A DNA stretch of 23,576 nucleotides from Irineochytrium annulatum (taxonomy: Eukaryota > Chytridiomycota > Chytridiomycetes > Chytridiales > Chytridiaceae), in NCBI GenBank assembly GCA_027600665.1, contig JADGJL010000373.1:1-23576 (forward strand), written 5' to 3'. Below are positions 1 through 10,452 of the stretch, one piece after another. Under the pieces are notes generated by a model. That model was not told the origin of the DNA. It worked only from the letters and a program-made list of their open reading frames with translations, and searched no databases. The stretch's first letter is position 1. Each line of letters opens with the position of its first letter. Made by a program: the position numbers and the translations under genes.

Positions 1-1849
1 GCTTCCCTTTGACCCCCCGGTAGTCGCCGCTGCCGCCACATCCTACCCACACAACGGCCCCCGTCACCTTCTGTCCTCCAGCCATTCGGTCTCGGCATTT
101 GGCGGGGGAGGATGTGGGTGGGCCGGTACGTCCCAGCCGGGGGATGAACGGATGCGGTGTCCCCTTTGACTTCATCTGCTCACTGCGGTGAGTTCCGTTG
201 TCTTGGCTGCTGAGCGCGAGATGGCAGGTATGGGGGTGCACAGGATGAGCTGGGCGGAGCGTGGGGTGTGTGGAGAACGCATGTGTTTCGACAGCATACT
301 TTCCCACGCGCGGAGCGCGAGAGCATCAGCATCGACGCCGGGTGGTCTATTGCGGCGGTCATGACGTGCAACCTCTCCTCCGCGCGCTGGCCACCCCTCT
401 TTCCTATTCCGACAGCGCCAGGCATTCAATTTCGAGCAGGAGCGCGGAGTTGACGAAGTAGGGTACGTTGCCCGTGTCTTCAGCGTCATATCCATTTATT
501 GTGATTTTCTTTTTCGTCGCTGTAAATGCTTTTGCTACTATACATCAGCCCGACTAAGACATCCCATGATTTGCCTCCGTCAAGAACAATGTTAAGTAGT
601 TTATTTATTTATTTAGTTATTTTTTTTTTGGCCTTTTCTGGTGGCTTTGATCTCTCACTTGAATTTTTTATCATTGCCTACATTTTTACACTCGTCTTTG
701 TTTGTTAGGACCTTTCCCTTCTATGTATTTGTATACCCGTCGTTGTTTCTTTCCATTCTCTTCATCTATTTCCTCATTTGTGTTGCACATACATGTTCAT
801 TCCCCGCATTTTGCGGCTTCACTTTATGCTACTTTTAATTTTTTCTCGTGAGTTTGCATTATTAATTTACTATCTGCCGAGCTGTTGGTACTGGCTGCTG
901 TAGTGTAGTGTGCATGATGCACTGCATTTGTATATTTGCACAATACTCAAAATTAAATGATCATTGAAGATAAAATTTATTCCTCATAAAAAGGTTGTCC
1001 TCCCGAACCTGGAGAAAACAGTATGGGCGCTAAGGTGAAGCCAACATTTACTAGATAATGGCTAATACAAGGTCAAGGAGTAATAGCTAATACACAGGTG
1101 TTTGAGCGCCGGCCGAGGACAATGAGAAAAGGGCAGGTCACAGACATGTGCGCTGGCTTGGGTTCTGGCAAGAGTAGGCGCTGAAGGTTGAGATAGCCTT
1201 TTAAAAAGGCTGTGGCAAGGTTTGATCAAGCACGTCAAAAACGCAAACTTCTTGGTGAGGTTTTTTAATTAACAAGACTAGGTATGCACCCCAACCCTTC
1301 ATTTATCTGAGTTTTCACCTGGCTGCAACCTGCATTTCGCCCAGGGGTGTATATAACGTTGTCGCTGTTCGTGAAAGAGCGAGCTCGGCCCTCAGCTCGC
1401 TCGTTTTCGATTGTTGCTGTTGTATTCGATCCACATAAGTGGCGCGAGATTTCGCAGGACATGTACCGCTCTACCAGAGATCATAGTCTTCAAACACCCC
1501 GAATGTTATATATCTGGTAGTCCGGGCGGTCCAGTTTCCTGCGATCTCGTCGCTGCTGTAATCCTTTTCCTGCCTCTTCGCTCATGTGGAAGTTGACGAT
1601 CGCTATTGATTAACGATAAAGGGCTCCGTCTTTCCCTCTTTTCCTTTGGTTGCAAACTTCACTTTTCTTGACCTCTCACTCTAACATTCTTTTTCCTTAT
1701 TGTTTTGCTTTCCTTCTCTGTATGTGTACGAGCGCTAGGTGGCAGACGCTTGTCCCAGAACAGCATAGTGATGTCCTCGGCGGGTCGCGGTGGTGTGCTC
1801 TGCTGGCAGCAGGCTATCGCTGCACTTCACGGTTTGTCAAACATCAAAA
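1..1849. other. No recognisable gene; upstream intergenic or unassigned
   Basis: The first 500 bases are GC-rich with short overlapping open frames on both strands, none resembling a known protein. From about 520 to 980 the plus strand is markedly T-rich, typical of noncoding DNA. A TATATAA stands at about 1350-1356, roughly 500 bases before the p24 start, too far to assign to it with confidence. A perfect inverted repeat with 8-bp arms and a one-base loop lies at 1195-1211. An unrecognised lineage-specific gene or a long leader for the next gene cannot be excluded. Confidence 0.5.
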
Positions 1850-2925
1850 ATGGGCAGGTCGCAAGCCTTGCTCCTCGCCTTTGCGCTCTTGCTGGCGATC
1901 GCCTCAACCGACGCTCTCTACTTTATCCTGGAAGGTTCCGAGCAGAAGTGCTTCATTGAGGAGCTGCCAAAAGAGACCACCGTGATCGGTCAGTGGTTTT
2001 CCTTCATGGCTGATCTACGCGTCGAGGGGTCTTTGCTAACCTGGGGGACTCGCAGGCACCTACTCATCGCTTGAATGGAGCGACCAGGCGCAGCTGTATC
2101 AGGAGAACTCGGCCAACATCGTGTCCATCGTTGTGGAGGTCTGTTGGCTTTTCGTCTCTGTGGGAGTACACCACTGAGCCCTGGTAATATGTTTAGGAGC
2201 AGCTGAACCGGCATAGGCTGGTTGAGCAGAAGGCGTCGAACAAGGGGAAGTTCACTTTCACAACCTCCGAGGCCGGGGATCACTCCATCTGCATGTGAGC
2301 ACTTGCTACTCATACTGACATCATGGTGACCCTTATTGTTAGTACGGCTAACGGCGGAGGCGGCTGGTTTTCGTCTTCGAAGACGGTAGGGATAGCCTTG
2401 CTTTCCAGTGCCTTACCCTGCGACTCACTCGGCCTTACAACCTGCGCATAGAAATTCTACCTCGACCTCATGTTCGGCGACGCGAGCCACGACACGACCT
2501 CTCACACCAAAACTGCCGTCAATGGTAAGCTCCACACTCTTTGATTAACGTTTCAGCTGGGCCATAGTCTTAAGAATCCGTCACTAGATATCACTTCCCG
2601 GATTCGTGAGCTAAACAACCGAGTCGATATCATTCAGAGGGAGCAGCGTTACCAACGCGTACGTTCTTATCCTAGGGTTTCCCAGCTTCGTATTCGCTGA
2701 ACGCTATCACAGGAACGCGAGGCCGAGTTCCGGAACGCCAGCGAGGCCATCAATGCGAAGGTTGTTAACTGGACATTAGCCCAGGTTGCTGTTCTTGGTG
2801 AGTCCGCCCTTTTTGTAATGAAGCTATGAATTTTCGTTTACGTACCATGCTCCGTATCAGTCGTTACGGCGTTATGGCAGATTCGGCATCTTAAGCAGTT
2901 TTTTGTCTCCAAGAAGCTGGTTTGA
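1850..2925 (+). CDS. ERP1: p24 family cargo receptor, alpha subfamily (Erp1/TMED9-like)
   Basis: Type I membrane protein of COPI/COPII vesicles that cycles between ER and Golgi and helps sort secretory cargo. Eight exons join in phase: 1850-1988, 2056-2138, 2197-2294, 2343-2385, 2452-2524, 2588-2658, 2713-2797, 2861-2925, giving 218 aa, the usual p24 length. A hydrophobic signal peptide (about residues 4-22) is followed by LYFILEGSEQKCFIEELPKE, the hallmark start of the alpha-subfamily GOLD domain with its first cysteine; the second is in GDHSICIT. A coiled-coil stretch with QREQRYQR precedes a single membrane segment. The tail is WQIRHLKQFFVSKKLV, with the FF (COPII) and KKxx-like (COPI) signals of p24-alpha. 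Start chosen because it opens the signal peptide. Next gene begins 173 bp downstream on the same strand. Confidence 0.93.
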
Positions 2926-3098
2926 GCTGGTTGCCACGACAGCTGGGGACGCGATGATGGCGGTCGAGGACGTAGGTGGACGCCTTATGGGTTTAGATGC
3001 AGACATTCAATATATGTATTTGTGATGGTGAGCTGTATCACTCCCTGACAAGCCCAGCGATCAAGCCACCCACCAGATCGTCGAGTTTTGACACGATC

Positions 3099-6000
3099 AT
3101 GAGCGGCGCCCTCCAGGTTGACCAGCGGGTCGCGGTGAACACGGTACGGGCCATTGTTCTCCATACGACTTGCCAATAACCGCATCCGAATAGGCGAATG
3201 GGATCACGCCGGGCAGCATCAGGTTCATTGGCGAGACTGCCTTCGCCGCCGGCAAATGGGTTGGCATCGAGCTGGACGTTCCCAACGGAAAGAACGACGG
3301 CTCTGTCAATGGCGAGCGCTACTTCGACACTGAGCCGATGCGTGGAGTGTTTGTCCGCCCCACGCAGGTCAAGTCGGTGTCGGTGGGTGCTGCCAATGCC
3401 GCTTCAGAATCTAAGTAAGTCGCAGGAAATGCCCCCCATGTCGCGATCGTTCTCACCCCCGGCTGTGAATACCGCACGTGGAACCCCTACTTCTGCGAGA
3501 ACGCCGGTCACATCCTCTTCTGTCTCCGGAAAGCCGCCAACCGCTAGGAGCACGCCGGCTCAGCAAGCTGCTGCCCGTGCTGCTAACACAAGGTCGCCTA
3601 GCCTCTCTCGAGGAGTTACCTCGCCTTCGAACGCGGCTGGCGCGCCGTCGTCAGTGGCGTCGCCTTCCAAGCGGGGCACGCCGACGACGAAGTCGAAGGT
3701 GAAGTCGCCTATGGGTTCGGCGGGAACACTGTCGGGATCGATGAGTGGGAACTCGCCTACGGCGTCGCCCTTGGCTTCCGAGACTGTTCCGGACTTGGAT
3801 GATCGCGCGGACACGGATGCTGTCGGGGCCATGTCCCAGGAGGAGCTTCGTGCGGCGGATGGCGAGCGTGGGGCCACTCCGATCGATGAGCCTCACCGGA
3901 ATGTCGTCTCACCGGATGCGACGTCACCTTCCTTGGCGCTGCGACCGGAGAGCATGGCTAGTGTTCGTTCTGATGGCGCGACTGGTACAGCTGGTTCGCC
4001 GGCGGCTGGAAACATCGCTGGACAGGAAATTCGGGCGGACGCTGAAGATGTCGTGGCAAAGTTGTCTAGCCCAGAGGCGGCTACGGCGGCGGTCCCGTCG
4101 AGCGTGGACGGGAATGCGGCCGTGAATCAAGAAATGGTGGCGACGAGGAATGCTTGAGGGACTGCTAATGAACTTCTCAGGTGAAGGAGATGGAGGATTT
4201 AAAGATGCGGCTGCGGATATTTGAAGCGAAGAGAGCCGACGATTTAGACAAGACTAAAGAGCTAGAGCGTATCAAGGCTGAGGTTGAAGCGGCCTCGGTT
4301 GCTAAATCTGCCTTCTCTGTAAAGCTCTCGGAACTTCAGGCTGAATTGCGGGAGTCGCGCCGGTTGCTGAAAGACGCTCTGGCGGAGAAGGAGAGCTTGG
4401 AGCTGCAGGTCCTGGAGGCGAATGAGGCTCTGGAGATGATGACGCTGGACAAAGAGGTGGCCGAGGAACGGGCGGAAGTGCTTCAGGGAGAATCGGAGCA
4501 ACTTCGCGAGAAGATTGAGGAGATTACGATTGAGCTTGAAGTGATGAAGGAGGAGGCGGGTAAGGCGACGGCAACCTTGATAAGCTGCTAAGGTTCACAG
4601 GAGAAGGCGGTGTAGGTGGCGAGTCTAGCAGTGTGGATGCAAAGAACCTTGAGCGTCAAAACGAGAGGCTGAAGGAGGCTCTATTGCGGTAAGAAAGCTG
4701 TGGGCTGTGACTTTGGGCTGATGTCTTAGATTGCGGGATGCATCTTCGGCCACAGAAACCGAGCTAAAGGACACCATAACGGATCTCAAATCGGAGCTTA
4801 CCCGCTTGCAGGAGGAGAAAGGTACCGCAAACGTTTCGCGGCATGGTGATTAGTGACTTTGTGTAGGACACCGCGACCGTTTAGAAGACCAACTCTTCAA
4901 AGCCGAGGTTCAGATTGAGGAGCTGAAGGAGTCCTTGGACAGTGTGCTTGGATCGGAACATATGGTCGAACATTTAACCGAGAAGAACTTGGAACTTGGC
5001 GAGGTAGCCTTAGGTTTTCGGAAGTTTCTGACGAGGGTAGAAATTGGAGGAAATGAAGTTGACAATAGAGGATTTGGAGGCGTTGAAGGAACTTAACGAC
5101 GAGTTGGAGGAGAATCATGTGTTGGCGGAGCAGGATTTGCAGACGGAAATAGGTAATGCGGTGGTTCTCGCACGTTTTTAATGGCGAACAGACCTGAAGG
5201 ACCGTGCGATAATTGACTTGAAGGGAAAGTTGAGTCATTACGAAGACACCTTGGCGGACAATGAGCGAACCTTGAAACAATTCCGAGAGCTCGTTCGCAG
5301 TTTGCAAAAGTTGTTTGACTTGCATATTATGAAGCTAACTTTTTTTTTCAAGCGATATTCAAAGCTTGAAGGAAACAACAAAAGATGGTCGAACAGAGAC
5401 GCTCAGCAGCCAATCGCAGGAGATGTTGAACTTAAACTTGCAGCTGCAGTCGACGGTGATGAAGACAAAGTCGAAGTCCATTGAGATCGAGCTGAGGAAT
5501 CTAGAAGTTTCCCAAGCGCAAGAACACGTAGAGATACTGAAAGTATGGCTCACTTTCGTCCCTCAGGACTTAACGTCTTAATGTAGCTGTACTTGCCTAA
5601 GACGTTTTACCGGGACGAATACGATCCGATCTTGTGTGTGCTGCTATTTAGACGGCTCGTGTTCAAGTGCAACCTTATGAAGGGATTTTTGGAAGACTCA
5701 CTACGAGTTATGGTGGATAATGACCAAACTATTTTTTATATGGAGGTTCCGGACATAACGTGGTGTTCACTAAGCAATATGGCAGCTTTTGCAAAAGATT
5801 GTCGCGATGGCTGGCTTGTCACGACGATTCTCAACGTTTTTGGAATCGTGCTCCATATCCACGTTTTTGGGAGTGGGCTCTGTGTATCATGACCTTATTG
5901 GCACAGAGCGAAGGTTTGTACGTTGTAATCACGACCGAGCTAATTTTATGTGTAAGGCTGAATGTTTTAATTGACTTTTTGAAGAAAGACGAGCTGTCTG

Positions 6001-8162
6001 GGCCGCAGATGATTGTTGACGTTCAAAAGTAGGAGGGTTGTCTACAGACTGATTCTCACTTTTGCAAGGTGTGTAACGCAGCTGGAGCACGTCGTAGAGC
6101 AGTACACCGGGCTACAAAAGGCGAGCCCTCTAGCCCTTCAGCAGCTAGCATTGGCCAATGCGGAAAATCTGTGCGTCAACGCGGATCGCATGGAGGTCGA
6201 ACTGAATCGCCTTGATACCGCATTCGAACCGGCGCAAGGAGAGTTTGGTCAGTATTTTGTCGAGAAATTGTGTGAGGCTCATTGCTAGAAGACGTCGAAG
6301 TGCGCGCCAAGTTGGAAATTGCCCGAGCAGAGTTTTTGGAGCCGCTTCCGAACATGAAGGCTCAGATTCAGGGCTTTAAAACTTTAGCAAGGTTAACTTT
6401 AGCGGTCTTATGATCGGCGCTAACTTGAGAAGGAAATTATTGCGGAAGACAATTGAAGTTACTGAGCAAGGGAATGCGTACACGGAAGCGTCTGTACAGA
6501 CACTTGCCGACGCAAACAAAAGCGCGGCCAAGGTTGTCGACTATTGTTCTATCGTAAGTTGGCTATCTTTCCATTTTCATGCAAGAACGATGCTCACGTC
6601 AATAGCTTTCTGGCCATGTGTCGACACACATCAAGGATCGTGTGGACAAGAGGCTTCCTTTGTCTGTAGCCGTTCTTGTCCAGCTTTCATCGAACGCATC
6701 GGAGGCCTTATTGGCTTTTACCGAAACGGCAATGGGAACAGGGCTTACTTCTTCACTCGAACGGCTGACAGAGGCAACCACGCGGGTATTTGATAAATCG
6801 GACGACTTCGGCGAGAAAGGTGAGGATTAAGCAATGATGCCACTCACCAATCTTAAATAGTTACTGTGGACAAGTCTGCATGGCTTGCAAGATCTGAAGT
6901 CGTTAAAGCAGAATTTTCGATTAACACGGATATGCAGAAGCAGATTGAGGGTCTCAACGAGGAGATTCTAGCATTGATGAAGGATATACGTCAGAAAGAG
7001 CAGTCGCATCAAGAGGCGACGGTAAAAATCGACTTACTCGAGAGGAAAGCGGAAATGCTGAAGAAACACGTATGCGGTTTTGGCCTGATTCTCTGTTAAA
7101 GCGCCATAGACCGAAACGATCGCGGCGTACGAAGAAGAATTAGCGGCGTTACGCGTTACAGAAAAATCATACAAAGAGGCCATAGAGCATCTACACGCAG
7201 AGAATTTGAATATCGAGCAAGAGAACGCGAAGTTCAAGAAACTGATAAGTCGACAGGAACGACAAGGTTTGTAATTTGCAAGACCTTGATTTTAAAATTT
7301 TTTTTGTAGTCAGTTCACCACGCCGAAACCCGTCCGGCTCATTTGCAGATCAGGAGAGGACTCCTAGCAATCCAGGTTCCGTACCGGCAAACGTTTCTCC
7401 TCTACCATTCAGCAACGGGATGGATCTACAGGACAGCTTAGAAATGCTTATGGATGGAAATATTGCTGCCCAGGTGACTCCATTATAATCAAGTTGTAAC
7501 TGATGTTGTGTAGTTTGAGTCCCTCAAATCAGCGTTGAGGTTCTTGCGGGCAGAAAACAATCGGCTGAAGGCGGCGTCTGCCCTGACCGCTGCAAACGGG
7601 CTCTTCGATCCTTCAGATCCTCTTATGCGAAAAGCACCAAGAAGCCGAAGGCTTCACGATCAGACCGAGGACGACGGACCACTCAACAATACATTGGTCA
7701 CGTCCTCCATCCTTGCGCGCCCCTCTCATGTTCCTGAAATTATTCAAGAATCCAAGAACTTGGCTTTAGATATATCAGAGCTTATTTCCACTCCTCAAGT
7801 TGTTGACATCACTCGGTCAAAGATGGCGGCAGAGAGGAGCTGGTTCAGCATGAAAGATAATCCCGTTTATCAATACCGGAGTCGTATGGAGCGGATGGCA
7901 CGGTTAGCAGAGAGGGGCGATGCTTTATGGGATCGAGTTGTCCAGATTGGCGGAAAGCTGGAAACGGTAGCACAGTTTGCCCGATTCGATTTCTAACTAT
8001 CTTAAGGCCCCGCCTGCGATAAAGCCATCCGTGCCGCCTATCGGTCGGGTGATGTTGGCGTGCGACGCGTTAGACAGGCGTCTACTTCCCTCAAGAAGGC
8101 AGTTTGTGAAGATAAGCACGAGAAAAGAATGGGAGACATTGCACCAAGTTTTCGTGAAATAG
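3099..8162 (+). CDS. DCTN1: Dynactin large subunit p150-Glued
   Basis: Links dynein to cargo and microtubules. My 22-exon model codes for 1387 aa: 3099-3143, 3194-3367, 3426-4136, 4181-4559, 4601-4688, 4730-4821, 4867-5003, 5041-5152, 5192-5309, 5353-5542, 5587-5745, 5786-5913, 5957-6028, 6069-6247, 6289-6391, 6430-6553, 6606-6819, 6861-7069, 7110-7266, 7310-7473, 7514-7966, 8007-8162. A CAP-Gly domain (residues about 16-72, [13 protein letters not shown]) is followed by a Ser/Pro/Ala-rich basic linker, a long coiled coil containing [12 protein letters not shown], the conserved dynactin domain (about 690-1000, FSTFLESCS and [11 protein letters not shown]), a second coiled coil, and a C-terminal end like that of animal p150. 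Least certain splices: donor at 3368 (3383 also fits), 5746, and acceptor 6430 versus 6433. The last intron (7967-8006) is inferred from a branch-like CTAAC; without it the protein stops at 7996. Confidence 0.93.
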
Positions 8163-8566
8163 GAACGGATTGGGGACCCTATACAGTTTTCGTGAATTGA
8201 TACCAGTCATCGACATTTTGTTTTTCACGTTTAAAATTATATCGACATATGCCTTTCTAATACATTGTTGTCTAGCTATAATCTCAACACGTTGTCGTCG
8301 TCATTGCTAGATTTGCCTTCGGCCCCTTCAACTACAAAATCTTTACATTAGAGAGTAAAGATGCAGCACGATGAACCAGTGGCTGAAGCAATGGACGTCC
8401 AGCGCTAGTTATATTACGGTAAGCTTGGCAAGATAAAGCAAGATAAAGCTCTGCCTCTGCAACAAGGATGTTCCAAAAGCCAATCGGCAATCGCGGTTCG
8501 TCTTTTTAGCAGCTGCAGGTCAATCGCGTCGTACCGTGGCCCTCTCTCACGCCCTCACCGCTCAAA
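8163..8566. other. Intergenic: dynactin 3' end and ENT3 promoter
   Basis: No open frame of note. The first half is AT-rich and presumably holds the 3' end of the dynactin transcript, though no exact AATAAA is present. A ten-base tandem repeat of AAGATAAAGC occurs at 8430-8449. The rest should contain the promoter and leader of the ENTH gene. Confidence 0.5.
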
Positions 8567-10426
8567 ATGGATTTCTTGGCATCCTATGTGGACATGAACA
8601 AGGCATGATCGCGTGGCGTGTTGATTTGGCGTTGTTATGATGATCGATCGTCCATTTGGCCACGACACGGGCTCCGCTAACACTTCGGCGCAGGTCCAGG
8701 AGACTTTTAACAAGGTCAAGAATGCGGTGCTGCAGCTCACAGAGTACCAGGTACATCGCTAAGAGCACTTCGCGTCGCATTTCGCGTGCAATAACGATTG
8801 TCAGATTAAAGTGATGGACGCGACGAACAACGAACCATGTGCGTTTCGCTTGTGTGTACAGTAGCATCGGAAACTAACTCGCGCCGAGTTTAGGGGGTGC
8901 GAGCTCTACACTAATGCTGGACATTGCGAACGCGACGAACCACTAGTAAGTGAACTGCAGCAATTGAGAGGCTCACGTTACTTCCAGCCAACATTTCAAT
9001 GAGATTATGGAGGTTATATATAAGCGTCTTCAGGAACCACCCAGTCCGTCTTGGAGACAGACCTACAAGGTAGGGGTCATTCGCTCGTAAGAACCTTACC
9101 TTCAATGATGAAGGCCCTTCAACTCTTGGAGTACCTGATAAAGAATGGATCCGAAAGGGTTATTGACAATACGCGGGAACACATTTATGAGCTTAAAGCG
9201 TTAAAGAATTTCAACTACACGGATGATAAACATAAGGACCAGGGCATAAATGGTTTGTGTGTAAAGGAGTTACTAGGCTAATAACACGACTTTAAGTTCG
9301 TCAACGTGCCAAAGAGATCATTGATCTTCTGAGTGATAATCAGAAGATTAAAGACGAGCGTCGGAAAGCTAAGGAGAATAGGGCAAAGTATACAGGAGTT
9401 TCGTCCTCCACCTACGGAGGGGCAGGAGGAGGAGGAGGAGGGGGCTCTCGATATGGCGGGTTTGGGAGCGATTCCTATGGAGGTTCTTCACGCGTCAAAG
9501 ACGTTTTCTCATGCTGGCAGGAGGCGGAAATACTTCTAGCTACCGTGATGACGGAGAATCGGCCAGGGGTAGCCCGACGCGGGAAGGAAACAGCCCCCGT
9601 CGGGATTCTTACGATGCGTAAGGTTTCATAAGTGTCATTTAGTGGCTAAATCTCAACAAGGCCGAGATCTAAAATAGGCATTAAAATGAACGAAAGCAAC
9701 TCCGTCCCGTCCGCGTCGTCCGCTTCGACGCTCGCGAACCCCAGCAAGCCGGCGTCTAAACCTACCCCTAACCTTCTTGACTTCGGCGACGACTTCGGGG
9801 ACTTTACAAGTGCACCTTCATCAAATCAGCCGTCTCCCGCCAAAGCTGCTGTTGAGAATTTCGCTGATTTCAGCGATTTTCAAAGCGCTCCGGTTGTGTC
9901 TCCGTCAAAGCCACCACCTACTCTCACATACCAACCACCCGTCCCGACTCCTGCGAACAATATGCCGTTACTGATGGCGAATCTCTCTTTAAAGCCGACT
10001 ACTCCGTCCTCTCCTCAACCAACGACTTCCGGGTTTGCAGACTTTGCGAGCTTTTCTTCAAACCCGCCCTCATCGGCGCCGTCTGCAATTCCCGTAAAAA
10101 CTATGCAGCCGATGAACTTGCTTGGAGACGGGCCCACATCAACAATGCCGTCGTCGCAGTCGAAGCCCTCGGTAACACAATTTCAATCAACATAACCCTA
10201 AACCTTGCATTCACAGACGATACCCGATCCGTTTATGAAGCTCGTTTCGCTTGATGCTAGCTCGTTGACAGGACTTGGAAAGAAGGCGGAACAGCAAAGC
10301 GGACCAAGTTTAAACTCGATGAATCAACCTAGTCTGTTCTTGCAGAAGCAACCGCCTGCTTCTCGCCCGGGGCCCACGACGCCCACTTCAGCGGGGAGCT
10401 TTAACAATAACAATTCGTTTATTTAG
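8567..10426 (+). CDS. ENT3: Ent3/epsinR-type ENTH domain clathrin adaptor
   Basis: Phosphoinositide-binding accessory adaptor for clathrin traffic between TGN and endosomes. Ten exons give 467 aa: 8567-8602, 8694-8750, 8805-8838, 8894-8945, 8988-9069, 9114-9252, 9297-9482, 9521-9617, 9661-10171, 10217-10426. The ENTH domain spans about residues 13-150 with IKVMDATNNEPWGASSTLM, YLIKNGSERVIDNTREHIY and KDQGINVRQRAKEIIDLLSD, closest to the Ent3/CLINT1 branch rather than Ent1/2. A glycine-rich linker follows, coded partly by a GGA run near 9418-9441. The tail has acidic-Phe motifs (DFGDDFGDF about 268-276, FADFSDF about 295-301, GFADF), the type that binds gamma-ear/GGA domains, and ends with FMKLVSLDASSL, also seen in epsinR proteins. 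The first intron starts with GC, because a GT-only model leaves a TGA or shortens the N terminus. Confidence 0.93.
8603..8693 (+). other. Probable GC-AG intron 1 of ENT3
   Basis: Reading on from AACAAG at 8597-8602 meets TGA at 8606. Splicing AAG|GC to CAG|GTC keeps phase 0 and gives the expected N-terminal spacing before the ENTH helices. A GT donor inside the first exon at 8588 also keeps phase but removes five residues. Confidence 0.55.
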
Positions 10427-10436
10427 ATAGACGTGC

Positions 10437-10452
10437 AATAAATTTGTTTATT
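10437..10452. terminator. Overlapping poly(A) signals of convergent ENT3 and MUS81
   Basis: AATAAA on the plus strand (10437-10442) lies 11 bases after the ENT3 stop. AATAAA on the minus strand (10452-10447) directly follows the MUS81 stop at 10455-10453. A second minus-strand AATAAA (10423-10418) lies within the last ENT3 codons. Only 26 bp separate the two coding regions. Confidence 0.7.

Noticed and set aside
172..495. 107-aa minus-strand open frame near the left edge
   Set aside because: Overlaps other open frames on both strands, has no recognisable motif, and sits in GC-rich DNA where long frames arise by chance.
1195..1211. 8-bp-arm inverted repeat as a terminator
   Set aside because: Hairpin terminators of this type do not apply to a Pol II eukaryotic locus, and no gene ends here.
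3560..3896. Minus-strand frames opposite the dynactin Ser/Pro-rich linker
   Set aside because: Compositional shadows of a biased GC-rich coding exon.
9418..9442. GGA run as an independent microsatellite
   Set aside because: It lies in frame and codes for the glycine-rich linker of ENT3, so it needs no separate explanation.
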